Shown piece by piece: positions 17,999 to 27,097 of a stretch of 45,029 nucleotides of DNA. The notes beneath the pieces are model-generated. The model did not search any database, had not been told where the DNA came from, and was given only the letters and a program-made list of their open reading frames with translations. The position numbers were made by a program, and so were the translations under genes. Each line of letters starts with the position of its first letter. Position 1 is the stretch's first letter. This DNA comes from JAABTH01 sp964492615 (GTDB lineage Bacteria > Bacillota > Dethiobacteria > DTU022), in the NCBI GenBank assembly GCA_964492615.1, contig CAZBKZ010000019.1:1-45029 (forward strand). Reading direction: 5' to 3'.

Positions 17999-19096
17999 TT
18001 AATTATTATCAAACAACTCTTCTGGTGCGTAGTGGGGTATGCGTGCTATTTCTTTGTTGTTATAATAAAAAACTGCTTCCTTACTGCTGGTTATTCTACC
18101 GATATCGGCAACCGGGGCTCCAGCTTCTTTAACTAAGTTTATTACCTCTTTTGCATGTTCAGGCGCTACCTGGAAAACCATCCGGGCCTGGGTTTCACAT
18201 ATTAAAATTTCTTCAGGAGTAAGGTTTCTAATTTTAAGCGGTACTTTTGCCAAGTCAACCTCTGCTCCCAGGTTACCGAAACGGACTGATTCGCTTACTG
18301 CCGCTCCTATACCGGCTGCGCCCAGGTCTGAACAGGCATTGATTTTACCTGACTGGATAGCTGCAAGAGATGCGTCCATTGTTTGTTTTTCCTCCCGGAA
18401 CAGGGCCAGGGCAGGTCGCATTACATCGGCAAGCCCTGCCCGGTAAAGAGTATCATTGCCATCATTACTTGTTTCACCAACAATAATCAGCCTGTCTTCC
18501 GCTCTTTTGGCCGGCTTCGTTAGAGGTTTTTCAATTACAAGTTTTCCTATAACCGCTGCAACGACTGCCGGCACAATATCGCTAAAAGAAGTTGACAACC
18601 CGCCTCCGACAACGAATACACCCATGGTTTCACACATGTCTCGTATGCCCTGAACAATCAGGTTAACTCTTTCGCCACTGGTCATAACCTGGCATTCCCC
18701 GCAGTCGCAACTACCTTTAAAACCACAGGGGCCAACAATTACTTCCTGGTCAAGTGGCCTTGTTCCGATGAAATCGAGTAAGAATAAAGGCCGGCCGCCC
18801 ATAGCAACAACATCCCGCATTGCACCTCCGGCACCGGTCGCCGCGCTGTCATAAGGACGGGGTACACAAGGAGAACAGTGGCTTTCCATTTTAGCAACCA
18901 TCAGTCCGCTCTCCCCGGGCATTTTAAAAACGGCAGCATCATCGTTGGCCTCGGGCCCGATCATAAGAGTTCCGGGGGAAAATTTACCTACCGCATCATT
19001 TAGCTTTTTAAAAATGCCAAAATCAATTGCTTTGTCGATATTATGGTGTAGGTGAATAAAAAGTCCATGCATTAAGGCTTTTTCAATTCTGTTCAC
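17999..19096 (-). CDS. PurL-like AIR-synthase-related protein with a cysteine insertion
   Basis: This 365-residue protein has the PurM/PurL (AIR synthase) fold with N- and C-terminal halves. NDDAAVF, ESHCSPCVPRPYDSAATGAG and GGAMRDVVAMGGRPLFLLD closely match the ATP/FGAR region of formylglycinamidine synthase (PurL). However, PurL small-subunit proteins are about twice as long. SDLGAAGIGAAVSES matches the second metal loop. A CGFKGSCDCGECQ cysteine cluster around residue 125 is not a normal PurL feature and could bind a metal or Fe-S cluster. It may be a stand-alone ATP-dependent enzyme of the HypE/ThiL/SelD/PurL superfamily with a new substrate. GTG start with GAGGAGG upstream. Confidence 0.8.
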   Translation of the reverse strand: MNRIEKALMHGLFIHLHHNIDKAIDFGIFKKLNDAVGKFSPGTLMIGPEANDDAAVFKMPGESGLMVAKMESHCSPCVPRPYDSAATGAGGAMRDVVAMGGRPLFLLDFIGTRPLDQEVIVGPCGFKGSCDCGECQVMTSGERVNLIVQGIRDMCETMGVFVVGGGLSTSFSDIVPAVVAAVIGKLVIEKPLTKPAKRAEDRLIIVGETSNDGNDTLYRAGLADVMRPALALFREEKQTMDASLAAIQSGKINACSDLGAAGIGAAVSESVRFGNLGAEVDLAKVPLKIRNLTPEEILICETQARMVFQVAPEHAKEVINLVKEAGAPVADIGRITSSKEAVFYYNNKEIARIPHYAPEELFDNN

Positions 19097-19272
19097 AAAA
19101 AAACCTCCTCATCAGTTGTTAAGCTGTAGTACTGCTCGTTCGGTTTTACGATCTGCTAATTTATTATTTACTGTCCCGGCGTAGTTTTCCTGCTTCAGAT
19201 TTGTAACAAATAGCTTTATAGAAAAACGGTATAATATTATACATTGAAACTCTATCTTGATAGTGGGGTGAT

Positions 19273-21012
19273 ATGATGGAGACAAATAAAGCAGCAAAGG
19301 TAATGGAAGAGATCGGTATAATGTTGGAGATGAAGGGAGAAAATCCTTTTAAAAGCAGGGCATACTACAGCGCTGCCCGGGTTATTGATGTAATGGGAGA
19401 CGAAGAGCTTAAAAGGTTGATGCGCGAAGATAAACTAAAAGAAGTCAAAGGGATAGGTACCGCTTTAAACGAGAAGCTGAAGGAGCTGGTTCTGACCGGC
19501 ACCCTTGTTTACTACCAGGAATTAAAGGCTTCTATACCAGAGGGGCTATTTGAAATTTTAAAAGTGCCCGGCCTCGGTCCCCGCAAAGTAAGTGTTTTGT
19601 ATGAAACCCTGGATATTACAACCATCGCTGAGCTGGAGTACGCCTGCCGTGAAAACCGGCTTGTTAGCCTGAAAGGCTTTGGATCGAAAACGCAGCAAAA
19701 TATTATAGCTGGAATCGATTTTTTAAGGCGCCACCAGGGCCGGCACTTTTATAGTGAAGCAATTGGTCTGGCCAACCAACTGACTGAAGCGCTGCAAAAT
19801 TTTCCTGGTGTGGCATATGCAAGCTTAGCCGGTAGTATCAGGCGTAGTCGTGAAATAGTTAAAGACATTGACCTGGTTGCCGCATCTGATGAACCTTTTT
19901 CCGTTGGACAATTTTTTTCTGGACTTCCTAATGTGGAACAGGTTGTAGCCCGTGGTGAAACAAAAGTTACAGTGCAATTGATAGAGGGTATTAATGCCGA
20001 CCTTCGTGTAGTTAAACCGGAGCAGTTTCCCTATGCACTGCATCATTTTACAGGTAGCAAAGAACATAATACAGCTTTGCGCTCCCGGGCAAAGTCCCTG
20101 GGCTTGAAAATGAATGAGTATGGTCTTTTTCGGGGAGAGGAACTGATTCAATGCAGTAGTGAGGAAGATTTATTTGCTGCCCTTGGTCTTGTTTTTATAC
20201 CTCCTGAGCTGCGTGAAAATAATGGAGAAATTGAAGCTGCCGGGCAGGATGCTCTGCCTCACCTGGTAGAAACTACGGATATACGGGGGATATTTCATAT
20301 CCATACTTCCTATAGCGACGGTTCCGACGGCTTGGAGGATATAGTCCGAGGTTGTTTGGCTGCCGGGTATGAATATATAGGGATTAGCGATCATAGTCAA
20401 TCTGCTTTTTATGCCGGCGGATTAAAAGAGGATGATTTAAAACGGCAGGAAGAAGAGATTCTGAAGCTGCGTGAACAATTCCCTGCCCTGGCTATTTTTT
20501 GGGGCATAGAATCTGATATTACTACTGACGGGTCCCTGGATTATCCTGATCCTATACTGGAAAAATTCGATTTTATTATAGCATCGGTACATTCCGGCTT
20601 AAAAATGGAGCGGAACAGAATGAATGAAAGGCTGAAACGGGTGCTCGAGCACCCCCTGGTAACCATCCTTGGGCATCCGACCAACAGGCTGTTGCTTGGC
20701 CGTGATGCTTCTCTAATTGATCTGGAGGTTGTTTTTGAGGCAGCGCAAAAGAATGGAGTAGTAATCGAACTTAATGCCAATCCAGCCCGCCTTGATCTTG
20801 ATTGGCGGTATTTAAAAAAAGCGCGGGATATGGGTCTGCGTATTTCGATTAACCCAGATGCGCATAATGTTCAAGGTTTTGGAGATACCGAATTCGGCGT
20901 AGCTATTGCCCGCAAGGGGTGGCTTGAGAAAAAGGATATCTTTAACAGCATGAGGCGGGAGGAGATGGATTGTTACCTTGACAGGCGTCGACATTTAAAC
21001 TCCGGCAGATAA
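19273..21012 (+). CDS. polX: Family X DNA polymerase / 3'-5' exonuclease PolX
   Basis: The 579-residue protein joins two parts. An X-family DNA polymerase covers about residues 1-310: helix-hairpin-helix motifs (VKGIGTALNEKLKELV, VPGLGPRKVSVL), the GSIRR motif and the Mg-binding DIDLV pair. A PHP phosphoesterase/exonuclease domain covers about 335-570 (IHTSYSDGSDGLEDI, ISDHSQS, SVHSG, NPDAHN). PolX acts in gap filling in base-excision repair. ATG ATG start with GGGGTG in front. It diverges from the PurL-like gene (176 bases between), where TATAAT-like boxes occur, and converges on the next methyltransferase. Confidence 0.94.
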   Translation: MMETNKAAKVMEEIGIMLEMKGENPFKSRAYYSAARVIDVMGDEELKRLMREDKLKEVKGIGTALNEKLKELVLTGTLVYYQELKASIPEGLFEILKVPGLGPRKVSVLYETLDITTIAELEYACRENRLVSLKGFGSKTQQNIIAGIDFLRRHQGRHFYSEAIGLANQLTEALQNFPGVAYASLAGSIRRSREIVKDIDLVAASDEPFSVGQFFSGLPNVEQVVARGETKVTVQLIEGINADLRVVKPEQFPYALHHFTGSKEHNTALRSRAKSLGLKMNEYGLFRGEELIQCSSEEDLFAALGLVFIPPELRENNGEIEAAGQDALPHLVETTDIRGIFHIHTSYSDGSDGLEDIVRGCLAAGYEYIGISDHSQSAFYAGGLKEDDLKRQEEEILKLREQFPALAIFWGIESDITTDGSLDYPDPILEKFDFIIASVHSGLKMERNRMNERLKRVLEHPLVTILGHPTNRLLLGRDASLIDLEVVFEAAQKNGVVIELNANPARLDLDWRYLKKARDMGLRISINPDAHNVQGFGDTEFGVAIARKGWLEKKDIFNSMRREEMDCYLDRRRHLNSGR

Positions 21013-21033
21013 TTTTATCTAAGAAATATTTGA

Positions 21034-21804
21034 TTAAATGCGGCGAGCAACAAAGGTTAACTTAACTTCTGATTCCAGATCAGCTTTTACCGGTTTCAGA
21101 CTGAAGCTGGGGTAAAGCCCAAGTAAAGTAAAACCTGTTTTTTTAAGCAATTTGCTAATCAGTTCCGGTGAATAATCCTGTTCCTGGTGCTCCTCGTAAT
21201 ATCTTTCATAAAGGCCGTTTTCAACCAGGCAATAGATGGTTAGACTGATTGACCAGATATGATTATGGTGATCATAATTGCTTTCCCAAAACAATGTGAA
21301 TCGATCGTCTTCAACAATTTCTTTCCTCCCCGGGGTGGAATGGGGGCGTAGTTTAAGGCGGGTCAGATCAAATATAAATAAGCCTTCCGGGTTGATTACT
21401 TGATGGATATTTCTAAAAGCAGAGAAAAGCTTTTCTGTGCCGATCAGGTAATTCAAACCATCTTGGAAAAGCACCGCAAGGTCGTATTTTTCCGCTAATT
21501 CCAACTGGCAGAGATCCTGCTCAAGAAACCTGAGGTTATTGAGTTTTTCTTTTTCGGTTTTATCCCGGGCAAATTTAATCATTATTGCAGAAAGGTCGAT
21601 TCCTGTTGCTGGGATGCCCCGTTTGGCAAATGGTATAGTGGAACTGCCTGTTCCACAGGCCAGATCCAGGATTGAATTATAGCTGCAACTGTGTAAAGAT
21701 GCCAGGTCTTCAACATAATCGGCCCAGCCTTCATAATCTACCGTGGACATAATATCATCGTAGATAGTAGCTATAGCATTATAGGATTTTTTGGATTGTT
21801 TCAA
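21034..21804 (-). CDS. Class I SAM-dependent methyltransferase
   Basis: This 256-residue protein has the Rossmann methyltransferase motifs: ILDLACGTGSSTIPFAKRG (motif I) near residue 41, ATGIDLSAIMIKFAR (motif II), DLAVLFQDGLNYLIG (motif IV) and NPEGLFIFDLTRLK (motif V). It resembles bacterial small-molecule methyltransferases (ubiE/COQ5-like class), and no substrate is evident. The start is a TTG with GGGAGTG ten bases upstream. It converges on polX with a 21-base gap. Confidence 0.88.
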   Translation of the reverse strand: MKQSKKSYNAIATIYDDIMSTVDYEGWADYVEDLASLHSCSYNSILDLACGTGSSTIPFAKRGIPATGIDLSAIMIKFARDKTEKEKLNNLRFLEQDLCQLELAEKYDLAVLFQDGLNYLIGTEKLFSAFRNIHQVINPEGLFIFDLTRLKLRPHSTPGRKEIVEDDRFTLFWESNYDHHNHIWSISLTIYCLVENGLYERYYEEHQEQDYSPELISKLLKKTGFTLLGLYPSFSLKPVKADLESEVKLTFVARRI

Positions 21805-21990
21805 GAATAATCAACACTCCCAATGCTAATGTATCTTATTAATCAGTGTTCGCTATTATTGATTTTTTAACGCTGACATAATATCATGAAGTTTAACTGT
21901 AATGCAAAAACCAAACATCGGAATGGGCTGGAGGAATAGTTTGTTAATTAAAATTTTGCTGCCCTTTAATGTGGAAAGGGAAGGAGAAAC

Positions 21991-22542
21991 ATGGAGATTG
22001 TATTAAGTATACTAATAGGGATCAGCCTTAGTGCGACCAGTGGTTTTAGAATTTTTGTCCCTTTCCTGGTTTTAAGTATAGCTTCCCTGGGTGGCTGGAT
22101 AGAATTAACACCTTCATTTGACTGGATAGGCACCTACCCGGTTATGGCAGCCCTATTAATAGCGACTATTATCGAAACGGTGGCGTACTTTTTCCCTTAT
22201 GTAGATGATCTTCTTGCAGCATTGGCCACACCTCTCAGTATTCTGGCCGGCATTATTATTACTGTTTCAGTTATGGTTGATCTGCCGCCCATGCTTGCCT
22301 GGGTTCTGGCTATTATAGCCGGTGGCGGGGCTGCTCTGGGAGGAAATACAATCAGCAATGCTTTGCATGCCGGTTCGACGGTTACTACAGGGGGGGTTGC
22401 TAATCCGGCTGTTTCTTTTTTTGAGAGTGTTCTTGCAGCCTTCCTGTCAATAATGGCCGTAGTGTTACCGGTCATCACTGCTCTGTTGTTGATAGTAGCA
22501 ACTATAATTATAATAAGGGCTTACAGAAACCGGACAGCTTAA
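21991..22542 (+). CDS. DUF4126 integral membrane protein
   Basis: This 183-residue protein is almost wholly hydrophobic, with five or six membrane spans. It begins with LSILIGISLSATSGFRIFVPF and contains AGGGAALGGNTISNALHAGSTVTTGGVANP, the glycine/alanine-rich pattern of the DUF4126 family. The function is unknown. AAGGAG precedes the ATG. A hairpin follows at 22632, so it is probably monocistronic. Confidence 0.85.
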   Translation: MEIVLSILIGISLSATSGFRIFVPFLVLSIASLGGWIELTPSFDWIGTYPVMAALLIATIIETVAYFFPYVDDLLAALATPLSILAGIIITVSVMVDLPPMLAWVLAIIAGGGAALGGNTISNALHAGSTVTTGGVANPAVSFFESVLAAFLSIMAVVLPVITALLLIVATIIIIRAYRNRTA

Positions 22543-22631
22543 ATGATATAATTATTCTCAGATATGCTTATGGTTTTTAAGGTGGAGGTCGCTAGTAATA
22601 AAGGGAATTAAAGTATCTTTATAGAACTATT

Positions 22632-22660
22632 AAAGCTGCAATTATTAATTGCAGCTTTTG
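22632..22660 (+). terminator. Terminator-like hairpin after the DUF4126 gene
   Basis: AAAGCTGCAAT (22632-22642) and ATTGCAGCTTT (22648-22658) pair around a TATTA loop, with a short T-run. It separates the DUF4126 gene from the sigma-54 activator gene that follows. Confidence 0.7.
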
Positions 22661-22699
22661 TGGCACTTGTAGAATTATAAGTCCGAAAGGTGAAATAAA

Positions 22700-24121
22700 T
22701 TGGCTGGTAATAAATCTAAAAATCAAAAAGATTACTATACACCTGATAATATCAGGGATATGATGGAAAAGCTTCCCGACCCAATCTTTGTCACTGATGC
22801 TTCCGGCAATGTTCTCCTGACAAACTCTGCGGCGGCTTATTCAATGGATATCGCACCCGGCAAGATGCTTCAGTCCAATGTAATAGATCTTGTCGAAAAA
22901 GGGTACTACTCGATGACCAATGTTACCGAGACTGTAAAACATAAAAAAACTATCAGTGGTACTATAAAAACTAAACTTGGAGTAGAATATATTTCAACCA
23001 GTACACCTGTATTTGATAAAGACGGCAGTGTTACCCTGGTAATAACCTACGCTCGTCCTCTCGCCTCAACGGGGCAGAAAAATGTAAAAGAGCAGAGTGC
23101 ACAGGAGGAAAGACGCAAGCGGGAAGTGGATTATTTACGTAGTTATGTATTTGATCAGGATCTGGTTGTTGCAGAAAGTCGTAATATGCAAAAAGTACTG
23201 CTTACCGCACATGCTGTAGCCCAGACAGACAGTACCGTTGTTCTCTATGGTGAGACCGGAACAGGAAAAGATATTCTGGCCAAGTATATTCATAAAAACA
23301 GCAAGCGTGCAAATGAAGCTTTTATAGCCACTAACTGCGCCACGCTGAATGAAAGCCTGGTTGAATCGGAACTTTTTGGATACGAAAGAGGGGCATTTAC
23401 CGGAGCTCTGAGCGAAGGCAAGATCGGTTTATTTGCAGCTGCCAACAGGGGAACTTTGTTTCTTGACGAGATAGCTGAGTTGCCTTTTTCGTTACAGGCT
23501 AAATTGCTGAGGGTTCTTGAAACCGGGGCAATCCGCAGGATCGGCAGTAACATAGAAGAAAAGAGTGATTTCAGGTTAATTGCCGCTACTCACCGAGATT
23601 TAAAAAAGATGGTTGACGACGGTACTTTTCGCTATGATCTTTATTACCGGTTGAATGTAGTGCCAATAAATATACCTCCACTCAGAGAGCGCCACGAAGA
23701 TATACTGGCTCTCGCCGCAATGTTTGTTAAAGAATACAATAAAAAATACAGCGCTGACTTTAAACTTGATCCTGAAACGCTTAAATCATTTCAGGAATAT
23801 AACTGGCCCGGTAATGTGCGGGAACTGCGCAATGTTATCGAAAGAAATATAATAATTAACCTGCATAACTATGACGAAGAGAACCTCTCGGTTATGCCGC
23901 ATCTGCCAAGTAATGAACATGGAGATATAAATATATTTAAGGCTTTAGGACTTGAAGGACCCCTGAAAGATGTAATGAAAAAAGTTGAAGAACAATATGT
24001 AAGGTTGGCTCTTAAAGACACCGGAGGTAAAGTCGGTAAGGCTGCTGAAAAGCTTGGCATATATAGAACTGTTCTATATCGCAAACTGAAGGAGTATGAT
24101 GAGAAATGCGACGATTCATAA
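22700..24121 (+). CDS. PAS-AAA+-Fis sigma-54-dependent transcriptional activator
   Basis: The 473-residue activator has an N-terminal PAS domain (about 15-125, MMEKLPDPIFVTDASGNVL), a sigma-54 interaction AAA+ domain (about 155-385) and a C-terminal Fis-type helix-turn-helix (KVGKAAEKLGIYRTVLYRKL). Walker A is GETGTGKD (G184 onward), the GAFTGA loop that contacts sigma-54 begins at G231, and Walker B is GTLFLDEIAEL. The receiver domain is absent, so it should sense a ligand through PAS, possibly a CoA thioester or aldehyde from the pathway it controls. TTG start with GAAAGGTG upstream. A -24/-12 promoter lies 200 bases downstream, so its target is most likely the adjacent operon. Confidence 0.93.
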   Translation: MAGNKSKNQKDYYTPDNIRDMMEKLPDPIFVTDASGNVLLTNSAAAYSMDIAPGKMLQSNVIDLVEKGYYSMTNVTETVKHKKTISGTIKTKLGVEYISTSTPVFDKDGSVTLVITYARPLASTGQKNVKEQSAQEERRKREVDYLRSYVFDQDLVVAESRNMQKVLLTAHAVAQTDSTVVLYGETGTGKDILAKYIHKNSKRANEAFIATNCATLNESLVESELFGYERGAFTGALSEGKIGLFAAANRGTLFLDEIAELPFSLQAKLLRVLETGAIRRIGSNIEEKSDFRLIAATHRDLKKMVDDGTFRYDLYYRLNVVPINIPPLRERHEDILALAAMFVKEYNKKYSADFKLDPETLKSFQEYNWPGNVRELRNVIERNIIINLHNYDEENLSVMPHLPSNEHGDINIFKALGLEGPLKDVMKKVEEQYVRLALKDTGGKVGKAAEKLGIYRTVLYRKLKEYDEKCDDS

Positions 24122-24239
24122 CTTCTGCATTTGCATAAGGAGTCTCCGGAAAATTCTTGAAAATTTAATGCAAGTAATGAACCCAAAACGATATTTTTCC
24201 TCTATTTTAAAGTAAAGCTGTCTCACAAACGGTACATAT

Positions 24240-24275
24240 TTATTGCCTGCAGACTGGTACAATTTTCTGCAATAA
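24240..24275. promoter_or_regulatory. Inverted repeat, candidate activator-binding site (UAS)
   Basis: TTATTGC (24240-24246) and GCAATAA (24269-24275) are inverted copies, extended by CTGCAGA and TCTGC nearby, with GGTACA repeated at 24231 and 24256. The site lies about 60-80 bases before the -24/-12 promoter, a plausible though close position for a sigma-54 activator site. It has no known consensus match that I recall. Confidence 0.4.
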
Positions 24276-24319
24276 AATAATATGTTGTTCTCATTGAGCG
24301 GAGGAACTTGATTATTTCT

Positions 24320-24335
24320 TGGCATGAAGATTGCT
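24320..24335 (+). promoter_or_regulatory. Sigma-54 (-24/-12) promoter of the AOR2 operon
   Basis: TGGCAT (24320-24325) is followed after exactly five bases by TTGCT (24331-24335). Both the invariant GG and GC dinucleotides and the spacing of the sigma-54 consensus TGGCAC-N5-TTGCW are present; one base differs in the -24 box. The operon's first start codon is at 24370. The activator gene ends 199 bases upstream. Confidence 0.85.
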
Positions 24336-24369
24336 TTATAATAATTGTATTATGCATTTGGAGGTAAGG

Positions 24370-26412
24370 ATGAGTAAAGCTTTAAATGTAGGAATAGTCG
24401 GCGCCAATTCAACAGGTTGTTCGATAGCCCAGAAAATGGTTATGGAAGGACTGTCTGTCACCATATATGACACACAAGATGAACGTCTGGACTATTGCCT
24501 GGGTCGGATCAATGATTCTGTAAAGCAGGGAATTGAAAAAGGGAAAATAGATATTTCTGTGGCCATGGATATCATGAACAGAGTAACGACAACAAAGGTT
24601 TTTGAAGACTTTAGGGTAGCTGACCTAATCATAGATGCAAGTTTTGAGTCAACAAACAAGAAGGCCGGATTGTTCAGCTCTTTGAATGATGTTTGTCGGG
24701 ATTCCACTGTATATGCTACCGTTGCTAACGGAAAACCTGTATCGGAAGCAGCTGCCTGCAGCGGGCGGGCAGATCGTTTTATTGGATTACACTATGTTAG
24801 TGATCCTGCCCAAAACCGCCTGGTTGAAATTATCCCAGTTAGGGAAACCAGCAAAGAATCGGTTGATAAAGGGCTGCAGATAGCCAGGGGACAGGGCAAA
24901 ACGGCAATACTGGTTCGTGATGTTCCAGGATTTGCCATAAGTAGACTATCTCTTTCTCTTTGTACCGAAGCTTTACGCATGCTTGAAGAAAAAGTCGCTA
25001 ATGTTCAAACTATCGAAGAGGCGGCTAAAAGAGCATTCTATACAGAAAAAGGTCCGTTCGAGCTGATTCATGAACAAAAGCCGCAGCATATCCTTTCTCT
25101 ATCTGAGTTGATCAGTTCAGATGGAGATTTTTTATATTCTCCCCCGACTGTTTTGAAAAATAATATTGCTACAAAGGATTTTTTTCTACTTGATGGAATT
25201 GTAGATTATAGCCGTTTCGGGTTGGTTATTGAACGTTTGTATGCAGCTGTTTTTTACTCTGCTCTTAAATTGGTAGAAGATGATATTGCTGCCAGTGTGG
25301 AAGATGTAGACCGCGGCTCTAAAATAGGGCTGAGGTGGCGTTATGGCCCGTATGAATTAATGAACAGGGTAGGCATAAATGAGGCTTACCGAATTGTGAA
25401 GGACATGTGTCGGAGCAGGGATAACCTTCAGATCCCGACATTACTAGTAAAGCACAAGAAAAAAGAAATGCCCTTTGAATTCAGATATGTGGACTTGGAA
25501 ATAAAGAATGGTTTAGCCCTGGTGACAATAAATCGTCCTGAAGCAATGAATGCTCTGAACCGTGATATAATTGAGCAGTTGACAAATATAGTTAGATGGG
25601 TAGAAAGCGATCCGGATGTTAAAGCAATAGTTATCCAGGGAGCCGGTAAGGCATTTGTCGCAGGTGCTGACATAAAATATTTTGTAGATAATATTAAATC
25701 GGATAACATAGCAGCCAATTATATTTTCACCAGGCAGGGGCATGATCTTTTTTCCCGGTTGGAAGAATCACCAAAGCTTACAGTAGCGTTGGTGGATGGG
25801 CTATCACTGGGCAGTGGTAGTGAACTCGCCCTGGCCTGCCAGGCAATTGTTGCAACCCCGGGCAGTTCGTTCGGTTTTCCGGAAACCTCCATCGGGCTTT
25901 TCCCGGGGTTAGGTGGAATGATCCGTTTGGAGAGACACCTGGGCCGTGAGTTGGCTAAATACTTTGTTTTTACCGGAAGCATGATCAGTGCAGAGGAGGC
26001 GTATCAGCTTGGCCTGGTAACAAAGCTGGTGGCAAGGGTTTCTCTTATTGATGCTGTTCACGATTTGCTTGAAGAAGGAAGTCCGGACAAATACAGGCAG
26101 AGAAAAATTCCAGTATCTTTCAATAAGAAAATTGCTGTTTGCTCAGATTTAAATATCCAGCGTTTATTAAATGGCGAGCTTCCTCTTGATGTAGATCCTG
26201 AATTTGCTGAACTTACGCTAAAACAGGTTGCCGAAAAGGCGCCTATTGCTTTGAGAATGGCTAATGAATTGATTGATCGCCAGTCCGGGATACCGATTGA
26301 TGATGCAGTGGAGCTGGAGCTAGCCAGGCTTTTTGAAATATTTGCTGCGCAAGATACCCTTATTGGTTTGGAATCTCATCCGGGGCAGGTTCCTCAGTAC
26401 AGGGGATTATAA
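24370..26412 (+). CDS. 3-hydroxyacyl-CoA dehydrogenase / enoyl-CoA hydratase fusion
   Basis: This 680-residue protein carries a 3-hydroxyacyl-CoA dehydrogenase (HAD) domain first (about 1-360) and a crotonase domain second (about 375-680). This is the reverse of FadB and the same order as FadN and archaeal fusions. The crotonase part has both oxyanion-hole segments (GKAFVAGADIK, GSGSELALAC) and both catalytic glutamates (E in SELALAC and in FPETSIGLFPGLGG), so hydratase activity is likely. The HAD half departs from the norm: the catalytic His and Glu remain (GLHYVSDP, LVEIIP), but the Ser position reads ANGK and the Asn position reads GFAISR. The start at 24370 follows GGAGGT. Confidence 0.9.
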   Translation: MSKALNVGIVGANSTGCSIAQKMVMEGLSVTIYDTQDERLDYCLGRINDSVKQGIEKGKIDISVAMDIMNRVTTTKVFEDFRVADLIIDASFESTNKKAGLFSSLNDVCRDSTVYATVANGKPVSEAAACSGRADRFIGLHYVSDPAQNRLVEIIPVRETSKESVDKGLQIARGQGKTAILVRDVPGFAISRLSLSLCTEALRMLEEKVANVQTIEEAAKRAFYTEKGPFELIHEQKPQHILSLSELISSDGDFLYSPPTVLKNNIATKDFFLLDGIVDYSRFGLVIERLYAAVFYSALKLVEDDIAASVEDVDRGSKIGLRWRYGPYELMNRVGINEAYRIVKDMCRSRDNLQIPTLLVKHKKKEMPFEFRYVDLEIKNGLALVTINRPEAMNALNRDIIEQLTNIVRWVESDPDVKAIVIQGAGKAFVAGADIKYFVDNIKSDNIAANYIFTRQGHDLFSRLEESPKLTVALVDGLSLGSGSELALACQAIVATPGSSFGFPETSIGLFPGLGGMIRLERHLGRELAKYFVFTGSMISAEEAYQLGLVTKLVARVSLIDAVHDLLEEGSPDKYRQRKIPVSFNKKIAVCSDLNIQRLLNGELPLDVDPEFAELTLKQVAEKAPIALRMANELIDRQSGIPIDDAVELELARLFEIFAAQDTLIGLESHPGQVPQYRGL

Positions 26413-26481
26413 GAACACAATTCCCAATCAAGATTAGTTTCTTTCTAAAAATAGAAATCCCTGATAAGGAGGCAATAAATA

Positions 26482-27000
26482 ATGGATAAGCAGAATATGA
26501 GCAGAGAGGAAATTCTTGATTATGTCGAAAAAAAGGCGGTGGAAGCTCAGCTGCGGGATGATACCTGTGCCAGGAGCACATTGCATGGGTTAAGCTGTTA
26601 TTTTAACTGTATTACAGAGAGAATGGTTGCCGCTTCCTGGGCTTTCACCGGTGGAGTTGCTGCCAGCAGTGGTTCCTGTGGAGCTTTGTGCAGTTCCCTT
26701 TTTGCCATCGGAGCCAAGTATATGCCCACAGTAGCAGATGCAGAAAATAATGTTGAGGGCACCCAGGAAAAATTTGAGCTTGGCCGGGATAAAATGTTTG
26801 CTTTTCGCGATGCCTTTGCCAAAGAATTCGGAGGTCTGACCTGCTACAAGGTTCAGGAAGGTATTTTAGGTAGAGGATATAATTTACTTGATGAAAAGGA
26901 ATTGGTTGAGTTTCTGAATCTGGAAGGGCACCGTGAAGAGTGCGGAAAAGTTGTTGGCAAAGCAGCAAGAATGGCTGCTGAGTATTTACTGGATGATTGA
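26482..27000 (+). CDS. C-GCAxxG-C-C-like redox protein
   Basis: This 172-residue cysteine-rich protein resembles the C-GCAxxG-C-C family, whose members appear beside oxidoreductases in anaerobes and are thought to be redox-active or metal-binding. Cysteines lie at 29, 39, 43, 66 and 70 (GSCGALC, where GCAxxG is altered to SCGAL), with later ones in LTCYKVQ and EECGKVV. Three Gly/Ala-rich segments are present. It has a strong GGAGG and lies between the CoA fusion enzyme and AOR2, so it may serve electron transfer or maturation of that enzyme. The deviating motif lowers certainty about the exact family. Confidence 0.7.
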   Translation: MDKQNMSREEILDYVEKKAVEAQLRDDTCARSTLHGLSCYFNCITERMVAASWAFTGGVAASSGSCGALCSSLFAIGAKYMPTVADAENNVEGTQEKFELGRDKMFAFRDAFAKEFGGLTCYKVQEGILGRGYNLLDEKELVEFLNLEGHREECGKVVGKAARMAAEYLLDD

Positions 27001-27097
27001 CAGATATCATCTGAACAGGTAAGCTAATGGTATATAGATATATATAAGTTGAAGCAGGTATTTTACCAGCTTTAAAATTAATTGGAGGTGGATGTGA

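Noticed and set aside
22660..22677. TGGCAC near 22660 as a sigma-54 promoter of the activator gene
   Set aside because: The -12 part (TTGCW) is missing at the required five-base spacing.
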